NCBI RefSeq assembly: GCF_002112505.1
Contig: NZ_NEHW01000002.1
Coordinates: 124,001-188,000 of the forward strand
Direction of reading: 5' to 3'
Length of the DNA: 64,000 bases
Origin: Pseudomonas sp. R28(2017)
GTDB taxonomy: Bacteria; Pseudomonadota; Gammaproteobacteria; Pseudomonadales; Pseudomonadaceae
The translations under genes were made by a program, and so were the position numbers. How positions within the stretch are numbered: the first letter of the stretch is position 1; the number at the start of each line of letters is the position of its first letter. Of this stretch, positions 1-8,481 are shown one piece after another. The notes under the pieces are model-generated. The model was not told the origin of the DNA, searched no databases, and saw nothing but the letters and a program-made list of their open reading frames with translations.

Positions 1-479
<479 letters not shown>

Positions 480-486
480 CGTGTTC

Positions 487-568
487 TGTACCGATTTTTT
501 TGGGGGGTGGGGCGTTTTTACCAAGCGCTTGGTGCAATGTACCAATCGAATCAGGACGTGTACCAATT
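487..568. repeat. Cluster of tgtaccaat-type repeats, probable integrase arm sites
   Basis: Copies or near copies of tgtaccaat occur at 487-494, 519-524, 538-546 and 559-568, directly between attL and the integrase remnant. An inverted pair lies at the other end of the element (12599-12617). The position and repetition fit arm-type binding sites for the tyrosine recombinase. This is inference from pattern and location. Confidence 0.45.
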
Positions 569-571
569 CTC

Positions 572-1577
572 TTGGCAGCTATCAAACCCCGCAAGAAGGC
601 CGACGGAACCATCAGCTACACAGCTCAGATCCGCATCAACCGCGACAAGGTGACAGTCTACCAAGAGAGCCAGACGTTCGCCCGCAAACAGGCCTCGGTG
701 GCCTGGACGAAGCGACGAGAACCGAGTTGGCAGAGCCTGGTGCGATTGAGCGGGCGAGCAGGGTAGGGCACACGTGGATGCTGACCTCACCCAGCAGGTG
801 CTGGTGGACTACGCGCTGTGGCGCATGAGTCCTTAAGGTGGAGGAATTAAACCGCAGACGGCCGGCAATGACCTGGCGCACCTGGGGTCGGTGCTGTCCC
901 TGGCCAGGGCGGCGTGGGGTATGAGATTGACGCGCAAGCAATGCCAGATGCACGCCTCGTGCTGAAGAAGTTCGGCTATAACCTGAAGAGCCGAGAGCGG
1001 GATCGGCGTCCTACGCTGGATGAGATCGATAAGGTGATGGAGCACTTCTTCGAAATGTTGCAGCGGCTTCCGAGCGTCATCCACATGCCCAAAGTAGTAG
1101 CGTTCGCGATTTTTTCGACCCGTCGAATGGACGAGATCACACGCATACGGTGGGAAGATTTGGATGAGCACCGGCAGACAGTGAAGGTGCGGGACATGAA
1201 AAACCCAGGTCAGAAGATCGGCAACGATGTCTGGTGTTACTTGCCGGATGAGGCGTGGATCATCGTGCAGAGCATGCCCCAAGTGTCGCGAGATATTCCC
1301 GTCCAACACGGATTCAATCGGCACGGCCTGGTTAAAGGCATGCAAGATGAAAGGGATAGAGGATCTTCATTTCCACGACTTGCGTCACGAAGGGGTGAGT
1401 CGGTTGTTTGAAATGGACTGGGACATACCGAGGGTCTCAAGCGTATCCGGTCACCGTGACTGGAACTCGCTGCGGCGTTATACCCATTTGCGTGGGCGAT
1501 GGGATGGGTATAAAGGTTGGAAGTGGCTGGATCAGATCATTCAGGCACCGGTTAAACTCGGCGCCCGGGCTGAGTAG
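572..1577 (+). pseudogene. Tyrosine-type site-specific integrase (dusA-specific family), broken
   Basis: The pieces read like one phage integrase spread over several frames. The N-terminal arm-binding part (KPRKKADGTISYTAQIRI) runs in one frame from a TTG at 572 to about 720, and the frame then shifts. About 40 codons of the core-binding domain appear deleted near 770. A TAA interrupts near 836, the catalytic domain resumes from about 860 (RERDRRPTLDEIDK), and it shifts again near 1300. The catalytic pieces HDLRHEGVSRL and GHRDWNSLRRYTH, with the HxxR and terminal His/Tyr, are still readable. It cannot make an intact protein, so the element probably cannot excise by its own enzyme. Confidence 0.85.
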
Positions 1578-1758
1578 GCGGGTGGGTAACGATGCTACCG
1601 CTATCAGCGCCTACTCGTGGTAGGCATACGCTTTGGTGCGAAAGCTGCCGGTATTGAAGGGCTGCTACCGAACCTTTGTAGCTGTTCGAGGTGTCCACGT
1701 AACGAAGGTCGATTCACTCTATACACACCCGCACTTCAGACAAGAAAAAAGGAATTGC

Positions 1759-2496
1759 ATGACAGACGAAACTAATAGCAATGGCAAGGTCAATGCTGCA
1801 GATGCTATCTCAATCGGTTTTATCGAAAAAGCGTGGGAGTTCAAGTGGGGAATCCAGCTCGTTTACGTAGCGCTGTACGCTGATGCGATACTGGCCTGGT
1901 TTCTCCATAGAAACTTGTTATCTGTCACTTATAATAGTGCGCAGATCTGGGGAAGCGTGGGTGCCCTGCTCATCGCTGCCGCAGGATTCTGCCTCACCGT
2001 ATCCTTGATCATTCCATTCTTCTATAGACTCCTGAGAGTGATCGTCATCCAGTATTCTCCCAGCTGGCTCATCAACGCTTTCAGCGAGCATACTGCACGT
2101 CCCAACGAGGTGTCACTCCATTACCTGCACACCGAAGCGTTGCGAACACGAGATGATTTCCTGATGTCCATCTACCGAGAGAAAAATCCATCTTGGGTAC
2201 GCAGGTTTAGCGACCATCAGCAAGCAGGAACATTGATGTGCGGTCTGGCGTTGTTAATGATCGCAGATGCTTGGGCAGGCTACGCTTCCGGTACTCAGAC
2301 GCTGCTCCTATGGCTAGCCGATGGTCATGAGGTGCCGTTCTACCTTTGCCTTGCACCAACGGTCATCATGATGCTGATCACGACGATCTTGAAACCCTAC
2401 CCACGATCCGATGTTTATCATCCGCTTTTGCGCAAGCAGCAAGATCAAGAGCGTGATGCAATGTATGGTCGGGGTGGCAAGATGCCGTATAACTGA
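1759..2496 (+). CDS. Hypothetical inner-membrane protein, about four transmembrane segments
   Basis: 245 residues. The ATG at 1759 follows an aaggaa-type ribosome binding site; upstream in-frame ATGs lack one. Hydrophobic stretches occur near residues 30-50, 65-95, 150-170 and 185-205. The last ~35 residues are charged and probably cytoplasmic (KQQDQERDAMYGRGG). I do not recognise the family. It sits alone between the broken integrase and the kinase unit, a usual place for prophage cargo genes, and its GC content is lower than the flanking chromosome. It could be an accessory or exclusion protein, but nothing in the sequence proves a function. Confidence 0.65.
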   Translation: MTDETNSNGKVNAADAISIGFIEKAWEFKWGIQLVYVALYADAILAWFLHRNLLSVTYNSAQIWGSVGALLIAAAGFCLTVSLIIPFFYRLLRVIVIQYSPSWLINAFSEHTARPNEVSLHYLHTEALRTRDDFLMSIYREKNPSWVRRFSDHQQAGTLMCGLALLMIADAWAGYASGTQTLLLWLADGHEVPFYLCLAPTVIMMLITTILKPYPRSDVYHPLLRKQQDQERDAMYGRGGKMPYN

Positions 2497-2632
2497 GCGC
2501 GCTCATGTCGACCGTCAGCTACGGGTCGATAGCGATCATTCGCGTCTGACCGGTATCCACCCATAGCTGCCTATCTTGGATGGAAGCTAACGGCCAAAAT
2601 TGGAAATTTTTCTGACGTTGTTCATTAATGAG

Positions 2633-3730
2633 TCAAATTTTTGCTTCAATTTTCTTAACAATCTCGGAAATGCTCTCGCCTACGATTGAGTTGTCTCGCC
2701 TCCAGTCTCCCCCGTTCTTCGACTTCTGGACATAAAGGCTCCCATCATCATTGCAGATCCTAAACGAAATGTTGCCCCCAAGCGTTGGCTGTCCTGCGAC
2801 TACTGACCAGTCAGGAATTTCTGACTTAATATTATTGAGATGCGCATGGAAAGCGGAGGCTGACAGATACCTCTTTGCGGGATCTATATGGGTAGCCTTC
2901 CTTATTGCTCTTTTTAGATTGTCAGGCACCCAAGAGGGAAGTGAGGCGATATTTACGATTTTTCCTTTTTTGATTTTGCCTTGAATGCAGGAGTCAATAT
3001 AAATTGATTTATCGGCCCTGGATTCTTGGCGATTGTGCTCGAGCTTTTCAGCCTTACTCAGCCACGCCATTTCCTCATAAGGCAAATAACCTCCCAATAA
3101 CTGGTAGAGGATGATCCCGCACTGGTATATATCCCCTCCAAACCCATAGGAGTTCGCATCAATCGATTCAGGCGGCCTATAGAGCACCGCATGGCTAGAT
3201 GCGGGTATTGCGTTAAGATCTTCTGGTATGTACTTGATCGACCCAAAGTCACCGATTATTGATCTTCCGTCCTCGCCGACGTAGATATTAGACGGTTTCA
3301 GATCTCTGTGTAGATAGCGCCGTTGGTGCAAATTCGTTACGCCACACAATATTTGGCTGGTGCGCTCAACGGCCTGAAGATTGCCGTGCTCGGTTTTTTC
3401 AAGCACATCATCGAGATCACCATTTGGACAGCGAGGAGTCACGAAATACGCCCATTCCCCATCGAGTAGACCAGCATTTTTTACTTGAAGAATATTAGGC
3501 GCCTCAATTGCAGCTAAGGTGCTGGGTTCTGCATGGTATTTTGCATCACCTCCCCAGTAGTAGAATTTAACTGCGACCTCGTTTTTTAGAATCCTATTTT
3601 CACCGAAAAAAAGATAGCCGTTTCCACCCTTGGTTATTTCCCTCGTAAATTTTATATCCTTACTTAAAGCGTTGAGCTGCGCTTTTATGTTTGGAGGGGC
3701 GCTGACATTGGAGATCAATATTTCGCTCAT
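2633..3730 (-). CDS. Hanks-type serine/threonine protein kinase, prophage cargo
   Basis: 365 residues. The kinase core is complete: a degenerate glycine loop (KGGNGYLFFG, residues 34-43), the beta-3 lysine K55, the catalytic loop HRDLKPSN (141-148), the metal-binding GDFGS (160-164) and YRPPE (184-188) in the activation segment. An extra ~75-residue C-terminal tail follows the kinase fold, with no transmembrane segment, so the protein is probably cytoplasmic. Its ATG overlaps the stop of the upstream DUF3010 gene by four bases, which implies translational coupling. The AT-rich composition contrasts with the flanking phage genes and indicates separate acquisition. A toxic or phage-sensing effector kinase is plausible, but this is inferred from context only. 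Confidence 0.88.
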   Translation of the reverse strand: MSEILISNVSAPPNIKAQLNALSKDIKFTREITKGGNGYLFFGENRILKNEVAVKFYYWGGDAKYHAEPSTLAAIEAPNILQVKNAGLLDGEWAYFVTPRCPNGDLDDVLEKTEHGNLQAVERTSQILCGVTNLHQRRYLHRDLKPSNIYVGEDGRSIIGDFGSIKYIPEDLNAIPASSHAVLYRPPESIDANSYGFGGDIYQCGIILYQLLGGYLPYEEMAWLSKAEKLEHNRQESRADKSIYIDSCIQGKIKKGKIVNIASLPSWVPDNLKRAIRKATHIDPAKRYLSASAFHAHLNNIKSEIPDWSVVAGQPTLGGNISFRICNDDGSLYVQKSKNGGDWRRDNSIVGESISEIVKKIEAKI

Positions 3731-4152
3731 GCATTCAACTTCCGAATGTATAGCGAGGCAGACTTAAATGAGTCTTCTTGGTATTTCTTAAGGTTCGGGG
3801 GCAGTCTGAACGGAACCTTTTTTTCGGCGGCAGCAATACCTTGGCCAGTTTCAAAACTAACCTCGGCAATTCCGTTCAGTTGAATGAGTGCCTCCATCTT
3901 GAAAGAAATTGCACCTCCTGCCATTTGCCCTTTTTGCGCACGCTTCTTAATAACTGCCATGCCAATATTATGCTCTCTGGCAAAGTTTTGAAACGTTTCA
4001 AAAAACGATTTTACGTGTCGGCTCGACTCATCGTCGCCGAGTTTTATTTTGCGAGGCTCAATATCAAGATGCTCATAATCAGCGCCATTTTTTTTCAACA
4101 GCACAATAATTGCTTCAGAACCCTTAAGCTCGACACCACAAATTTTGTCCAT
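3727..4152 (-). CDS. DUF3010 family protein, coupled to the kinase
   Basis: 141 residues. Typical DUF3010 features are seen: the opening CGVELKGSEAIIVLL, the central DDESS, and the block VIKKRAQKGQMAGGAISFK. The repeated beta-strand opening resembles RNase H-like folds, which is inference. DUF3010 proteins have no established function. It is the first gene of a two-gene unit with the kinase (overlap ATGA). It is preceded by an aaaggga ribosome site and a short inverted repeat at 4173-4193 that may be an operator. The pair is AT-rich and lies between phage remnants, typical of anti-phage or moron cargo. The family assignment rests on recalled motif similarity. Confidence 0.72.
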   Translation of the reverse strand: MDKICGVELKGSEAIIVLLKKNGADYEHLDIEPRKIKLGDDESSRHVKSFFETFQNFAREHNIGMAVIKKRAQKGQMAGGAISFKMEALIQLNGIAEVSFETGQGIAAAEKKVPFRLPPNLKKYQEDSFKSASLYIRKLNA

Positions 4153-4159
4153 GAAATTC

Positions 4160-4193
4160 CCTTTATAGAGATCAGAATTGCGTTTCGATTCTG
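4160..4193 (-). promoter_or_regulatory. Putative promoter/operator of the DUF3010-kinase unit
   Basis: Immediately upstream of the DUF3010 start, the minus strand has a TATAAA-like -10 (about 4162-4167). Just upstream is an inverted repeat cagaat-N9-attctg (4173-4193) that overlaps the expected -35 region. The arrangement fits repression by a dimeric regulator. No regulator gene is left in the element. Confidence 0.35.
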
Positions 4194-4312
4194 GTACAAG
4201 CTAAGCGGTAAAAAAGCTAGCACGTGGCCATCAAGGAGTCCATGCCACTTTTTGGCCGCCTTAAGGATCCTTGAGCGGCATCAATTGCCGACAGTCGCCC
4301 CCTCTGGCCGAG

Positions 4313-4452
4313 GTCTGGGACAGTGCCATCGAGCAGACCAAGGCCGAAGTGCTGCAGGCCCGCGCGCTGCAAGAAGACTACTTACTCGGCACATTGCCAG
4401 TGGGAGCGCTTGCGCTGACGGCCTCTGTCGACGTCCAGGCCAAGCGCCTGAT
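4313..4452 (+). pseudogene. Fragment of phage terminase large subunit (GpA family)
   Basis: The frame reads AEVWDSAIEQTKAEVLQ, then GTLPVGALALTASVDVQAKR, matching the stretch of GpA-type terminases just before the nuclease domain. Both ends are missing. The frame continues without a stop into tail gene U, so this is one side of a large internal prophage deletion (portal, capsid, most tail genes lost). The assignment is from motif memory and is fairly specific. Confidence 0.65.
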
Positions 4453-4480
4453 CGACCACACCCGGCCGGTCAGCCGACAC

Positions 4481-4909
4481 ATGACGCCTTTCTCACACCT
4501 GCTGATCATCCAGCCCTTGGACCCGAAGCTGCAGCCGTACTACTTCAACCTCAACACCGCCGCTTTCGACGAGCTGACGCGCAAGACGGCGTTCCGCTGG
4601 GCGGGGCAGGAGCGCTTGACGCGTTCGATTGCCCAGCAGGCTGTAGGGCAGGGCGAGGATAAGCTGACGATCAAAGGCGCCATTTTCCCGCTGCACAAGG
4701 GGGGCATCGGCCAACTGGGTGAGTTGCGCAGCATTGGTCGGCGCCTGCAGCCGCTGACCCTGACCACCGGGTACGGCGAGGTGCTGGGTACCTGGTGCTT
4801 GCTGAGTGTGGATGAGGAACAGGGGGCGCTGTTGGCCGGCGGCATCCCTCGCAAGCAGGGCTTTAACCTGGAGTTTGTCAGCTATGGCAATGACCTGCAG
4901 AACGTCTGA
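4481..4909 (+). CDS. Phage tail protein U (P2 gpU-like)
   Basis: About 142 residues from the ATG at 4481 (MTPFSHLLIIQPLDPK). Motifs of the P2 U tail-terminator family are visible: FRWAGQERL, GQGEDKLTIKGAIFP, a Gly-rich turn, and GIPRKQGFNLEF near the C-terminus. U caps the tail tube and forms the tail-head join. The reading frame is open upstream into the terminase fragment, and no good ribosome site precedes 4481, so expression is doubtful after the deletion. The X gene starts inside its 3' end. Confidence 0.8.
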   Translation: MTPFSHLLIIQPLDPKLQPYYFNLNTAAFDELTRKTAFRWAGQERLTRSIAQQAVGQGEDKLTIKGAIFPLHKGGIGQLGELRSIGRRLQPLTLTTGYGEVLGTWCLLSVDEEQGALLAGGIPRKQGFNLEFVSYGNDLQNV

Positions 4910-5090
4910 CGGTGACCTGCTCGACACGTTGTGCCATGCCTACTACGGCTCGCTGGTTGGCACCGTGGAGGCGGTGTTGCAGGCCAACCAAGGGCTGGCC
5001 GAGGAACCTCAGCCATACCGCGCTGGAGTGCTGATCAAGTTGCCCGATCTGCCAGTGTCCGAGGTCGAGGAGGTCACGTTATGGGATTGA
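4890..5090 (+). CDS. Phage tail protein X (P2 gpX-like, LysM-like)
   Basis: 66 residues from the ATG at 4890 (MTCRTSDGDLLDTLCHAYYG). An alternative ATG is at 4884. The GDxLDxLCxxYYG start and LPDLPV...VTLWD end are typical of P2 X, a small LysM-like baseplate/tail protein. It overlaps U by 20 bases in another frame, the usual U-X arrangement. Confidence 0.78.
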   Translation: MTCRTSDGDLLDTLCHAYYGSLVGTVEAVLQANQGLAEEPQPYRAGVLIKLPDLPVSEVEEVTLWD

Positions 5091-5108
5091 TCCCGCGTTA
5101 GGCATCAC

Positions 5109-5133
5109 AAACCCCGCTCCGGCGGGGTTTTTC
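5109..5133 (+). terminator. Probable rho-independent terminator between X and D
   Basis: A GC-rich hairpin (aaccccgc-tccg-gcggggtt) followed by a short T run lies just after X. It sits close to the start of D, so it may attenuate rather than end transcription. Confidence 0.5.
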
Positions 5134-5150
5134 ATATCTGGAGCAACCCC

Positions 5151-6203
5151 ATGAAACCGACATATCAGATCGTCGCAGATGGCAAGGACATCACTGCGTT
5201 GATCAACGACCGCTTGCTGTTGTTGCGCACCTCGGACAAGCCCGGCATGGACTCGGATGACTTTGAACTGCAGATCGATGACCGCGATCAGGCTGTCACG
5301 CTGCCGTCTCGCGGCGCCAAGGTTGAGATCTTCCTGGGCTACGCCGGGCAGGCCTTGGCGCGGTTGGGTAGTTATACCGTGGACGAGATCGAGGTCACCG
5401 GCCCGCCGGACACCATCACGCTGCGCGGGAAAGCCAGCGACATGCGAAGTAGCGGCAAGACCACGCGCAGCGGCAGCTGGGAGGACGTGTCCTTGGCCAA
5501 GATCGTCAGCGACGTGGCCGCTCGCAATGGCTGGGAGCCAGGGTGCACGGTGGAGACGAAGGTGCCCCGTGTCGACCAGCGCGACGAGTCCGACTTCAAC
5601 TTCATCACTCGTCTGGCCAAGCAATATGACTGCACGGCGAAGGTGGCCAGCGGCAAGTTGTTGGTGCTCCCGCGCCAGGGTGGCCAGAGCGCGAGCGGCA
5701 AGGCGCTGGCCATTGTCACCATCAGCCGCTCGGATGTGAGCCGCTACTCGTTCCGCCTGGGCGACCGCAATACGCAGAAGGCTGTGAAGACGCAGCACCA
5801 GGACAAAAAGACCGGCAAGTTGGTGGTGGTCCAGCTGGACAACGACGACGCCCCGGATGGCCTGCCGGGGGTGCACACCGACCGGCACATTTATCCCGAC
5901 AAGACCGCTGCCCAGCAGGCCGCCAAGGCTCGCCTTGCCGCATTCAACCGCAGCACTGCTGGGGTGCGCCTGGAAATGGTCGGTCGCACTGATTTGTTCG
6001 CCGAACGAACCATCAACGCTCAAGGCTTCAAGAATGGGCTCGACGGCGAGTACCTGGTTGACAGCGTAGAGCAGGTCTTCAGCGCCGCCGGCTGGTCGAC
6101 CACTGTGGAATGCAACGGCGGCAAGAAGGGCAAGGCGAAGGCCAAAGGCAAGAAGAAGAAAGCGGACAAGCCACTACGCACGGTGGAAGTATCCCCGACC
6201 TAA
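5151..6203 (+). CDS. Phage late control protein D / tail hub (P2 gpD-like)
   Basis: 350 residues. P2 gpD family proteins form the tail hub that joins the tube to the spike. The N-terminal MKPTYQIVADGKDITALI is typical of the family. Further typical segments are GRAKVEI-like (SRGAKVEIFLGY), LRGKASD, and SDFNFITRLAKQYD in the second barrel. The C-terminus is a lysine-rich tail (GKAKAKGKKKKADK). It follows U and X in P2 order. It is full length, but there is no longer a tail to attach to. An RBS (ctggag) precedes the ATG. Confidence 0.88.
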   Translation: MKPTYQIVADGKDITALINDRLLLLRTSDKPGMDSDDFELQIDDRDQAVTLPSRGAKVEIFLGYAGQALARLGSYTVDEIEVTGPPDTITLRGKASDMRSSGKTTRSGSWEDVSLAKIVSDVAARNGWEPGCTVETKVPRVDQRDESDFNFITRLAKQYDCTAKVASGKLLVLPRQGGQSASGKALAIVTISRSDVSRYSFRLGDRNTQKAVKTQHQDKKTGKLVVVQLDNDDAPDGLPGVHTDRHIYPDKTAAQQAAKARLAAFNRSTAGVRLEMVGRTDLFAERTINAQGFKNGLDGEYLVDSVEQVFSAAGWSTTVECNGGKKGKAKAKGKKKKADKPLRTVEVSPT

Positions 6204-6225
6204 CCCACGATCACTGGAGAAACCT

Positions 6226-6795
6226 ATGCCTATCAGCGAAAAACAGTTGCAGCAGATCCTTCCGAACGCCGGCCGCAAAGCCGGCGTTTTTGTTCCCGGC
6301 CTGAACGCGACCATGGGCAAATACGCCATCATCTCGCGCCTGCGCATGGCCGCGTTTCTTGCCCAGGTCGGGCATGAGTCGGGCCAGTTGCAGTACGTGC
6401 GCGAGCTCGGCAATGACAAGTACCTGTCGAAGTACGACACCGGCAGCCTGGCGCAGCGCTTGGGTAACACGGCCGAGGCAGATGGCGACGGCCAGCTGTA
6501 CCGGGGCCGTGGGCTTATTCAAGTGACCGGACGCTACAACTACGAGGCCTGCAGTGAGGCCTTGTTCGGCGACAGCCGGCTGCTCAACACCCCTGAACTG
6601 CTCGAGCAGCCGGTTTATGCCGCGATGTCCGCCGGCTGGTTCTGGCAGAAGGAAGGGTTGAATGGCTTGGCGGACAAGATCGTCCACCCAGGTGACACCG
6701 TGTTCGAGAAGCTCACCAAGCGCATCAACGGTGGCCTCAACGGTTTGAAGGAGCGCCAAGAGATCTATGCCCGGGCGCTTGAGGTGCTGCAGTGA
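6226..6795 (+). CDS. Phage endolysin, GH19 chitinase-like muramidase
   Basis: 189 residues with no signal peptide. GH19-fold features are FLAQVGHESGQLQYVREL (the catalytic Glu in GHES), YRGRGLIQVTGRYNY, and SAGWFWQ. Such proteins degrade peptidoglycan at lysis. The stop overlaps the start of the Rz gene by four bases (6792-6795), so it belongs to a lysis cassette with Rz/Rz1. A holin is not apparent between D and this gene and was probably upstream in the deleted part. Confidence 0.9.
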   Translation: MPISEKQLQQILPNAGRKAGVFVPGLNATMGKYAIISRLRMAAFLAQVGHESGQLQYVRELGNDKYLSKYDTGSLAQRLGNTAEADGDGQLYRGRGLIQVTGRYNYEACSEALFGDSRLLNTPELLEQPVYAAMSAGWFWQKEGLNGLADKIVHPGDTVFEKLTKRINGGLNGLKERQEIYARALEVLQ

Positions 6796-7352
6796 GCAGC
6801 TGGGTCACTCGCCTGATCGCCCTGGCGGCCCTGGTGCTCGCGTGTGCGGTCGGCGCCCGGGCAGCTTGGGTATGGCAGGCCAACACCTATGAGAAGCAGC
6901 TCGCTGTCCAGGCCGATGACTACGGCAAACAGCTGGCGGAGATGGATCGCGTGTACGGCCTTGAGCGCGAAGAGGCCGCCGCAGCGGCGCTCAATCAACT
7001 GGCAGAGCAGCAGGATGCACATCGCGCCCTGGAGGCTCGCCTGCAGGATCAGACCAAAACGCACTGGAAGGAAATGAACGATGCTCAACAAGCTCAGGCT
7101 CGTCTGCGTGACCGGCTTGCTACTGCTGATCTGCGGCTGTCAGTCATGGTCGATGCCGGAACCTTTGCCGCCCAGGGTTGTGACGGTGGGTTGCGAGAAG
7201 CCGCCAGCGCCGGAGGCATGGTACATGGAGCCTTACACGCCCAACTTGATTCTGCGCATGCTCAACGAATTGTCGCCATCACCGACGAAGGCGACCGGGG
7301 GCTGATCGCGCTGCAGGCCTGTCAGGCCTACGTCCGCGCAGTCACCCAGTAG
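6792..7352 (+). CDS. Inner-membrane spanin (Rz-like)
   Basis: 186 residues. A single N-terminal transmembrane segment (LIALAALVLACAVGARAAW) is followed by a long charged, probably coiled-coil periplasmic domain. That is the layout of Rz-type i-spanins, which fuse inner and outer membranes at lysis. The start overlaps the endolysin stop, and the gene contains the Rz1 frame (7081-7305). It could also be called a DUF2514-like phage protein. Confidence 0.78.
   Translation: MSSWVTRLIALAALVLACAVGARAAWVWQANTYEKQLAVQADDYGKQLAEMDRVYGLEREEAAAAALNQLAEQQDAHRALEARLQDQTKTHWKEMNDAQQAQARLRDRLATADLRLSVMVDAGTFAAQGCDGGLREAASAGGMVHGALHAQLDSAHAQRIVAITDEGDRGLIALQACQAYVRAVTQ
7081..7305 (+). CDS. Outer-membrane spanin lipoprotein (Rz1-like), embedded in Rz
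   Basis: 74 residues in the frame shifted from Rz and wholly inside it. The N-terminus is a lipoprotein signal with lipobox LICGC (MLNKLRLVCVTGLLLLICGC), followed by a proline-rich segment (SMPEPLPPR). Nested Rz1 genes are the classic phage arrangement. The ATG at 7081 is the only sensible start. Confidence 0.75.
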   Translation: MLNKLRLVCVTGLLLLICGCQSWSMPEPLPPRVVTVGCEKPPAPEAWYMEPYTPNLILRMLNELSPSPTKATGG

Positions 7353-7505
7353 TAAAGAGGCGAGCCGGGACGGATGCGTCAACATCCAGCCCGGCCCACC
7401 GAACCCGCAGACCCTTCCTGCAAGTCCAGCCGTGGCCCCTGCCTTGTGCACAAAGCGCGGCGAGCCTAGCACCTGTTTATCCATACAGTAAAGACTTGCA
7501 TACTT

Positions 7506-8300
7506 ATGACCTCTCCAATCATCCCCTGGATGGGTGGCAAACGCCGCCTGGCCGACCGCTTGATCCCTCTCTTTCCCCCTCATGAATGTTATGTCGAAGT
7601 CTTCGCTGGCGGCGCCGCGTTGTTCTTCATGCGTCCCCAGCCCGCCCCGGTGGAGGTGCTGAATGATCTCAACGGTGACCTGGTCACCCTCTACCGCGTT
7701 GTGCAGAACCACCTGGAAGAGTTCGTGCGCCAGTTCAAGTGGGCGCTCAGCTCTCGCCAGATTTTCGAGTGGCAGAAAATGACACGCCCCGAAACCCTGA
7801 CCGATATTCAGCGCGCTGCCCGGTTCTTCTACCTGCAGCAGCACGCGTTCGGCGGCAAGGTCACGGGGCAGACGTTTGGTACCGCCACCACTGGGCCGGC
7901 CATAAACTTGCTGCGCATTGAGGAAAACCTGTCTGCCGCGTGGCAGCGTCTCGCTGGCACCTATGTCGAAAACCTGTCCTGGCTCGCCTGCGCCGAGCGT
8001 TATGATCGAGCGCATACCTTCTTCTACATGGACCCGCCTTACTGGCAGACCGCCGGCTACGGCGTGGACTTCCCGTTTGAGGAGTACGAACGCATGGCCG
8101 ACTTCATGCGCCGGTGCAAGGGCAAGGTGATGGTCAGCATCAATGACCACCCAAACATCCGGCGCGCTTTCGCAGGCTTCAACTTCGAGTGCCTAGATAT
8201 CCGCTACAGCAACATGAACCAGCGGCAGTGCAAGGCGGAGGTGACCGGCGAACTGGTGATCACGAACTGGGAACCGGCATCATTGGGTGGCTTGTTCTGA
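7506..8300 (+). CDS. DNA adenine methylase, Dam family (phage-borne)
   Basis: 264 residues. Dam-type motifs are seen in order: IPWMGGKRRLADRLIP (SAM-binding motif X), VEVFAGGAALFF (motif I), and FFYMDPPYW (catalytic DPPY, motif IV). The protein would methylate adenine in DNA, for phages usually to evade host restriction. It stands alone, with 150 bases between it and the spanin genes. No restriction partner is adjacent. Confidence 0.88.
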   Translation: MTSPIIPWMGGKRRLADRLIPLFPPHECYVEVFAGGAALFFMRPQPAPVEVLNDLNGDLVTLYRVVQNHLEEFVRQFKWALSSRQIFEWQKMTRPETLTDIQRAARFFYLQQHAFGGKVTGQTFGTATTGPAINLLRIEENLSAAWQRLAGTYVENLSWLACAERYDRAHTFFYMDPPYWQTAGYGVDFPFEEYERMADFMRRCKGKVMVSINDHPNIRRAFAGFNFECLDIRYSNMNQRQCKAEVTGELVITNWEPASLGGLF

Positions 8301-8444
8301 GCCCGTTGGGCTGCCTGAAATAGCCGGATGGATCGCAGCTGCGCCTCATAGGCCGGCTCGACCATCCGCGCCGCATAACTGTGACTATACAACCTCGCAT
8401 CAAGCCGCCCTTGAAGAGTACAAGGACTCTTGACCTGATGATGA

Positions 8445-8473
8445 TAGGGCGGCCGTTTTGTAACACCGCCCTA
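8445..8473. terminator. Bidirectional hairpin between dam and the acyltransferase
   Basis: A perfect 8-bp stem (tagggcgg / ccgcccta) with a 13-base T-containing loop lies between two convergent genes. It probably serves both strands, although the T tract is inside the loop rather than after the stem. Confidence 0.4.
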
Positions 8474-8481
8474 ATGGAGAA

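Noticed and set aside
3778..4662. A 294-codon plus-strand frame across the DUF3010 gene
   Set aside because: The left part is antisense to DUF3010 and the right part is out of frame with terminase/U; composition is implausible.
4481..7352. Tailocin (pyocin-like) cluster
   Set aside because: Only U, X, D and lysis genes remain; sheath, tube, baseplate, tape measure and fibres are missing, so no particle can be formed.
8204..8392. A 62-codon minus-strand frame overlapping the end of dam
   Set aside because: TTG start without a spaced ribosome site and nearly 100 bases of overlap; possible but not supportable.
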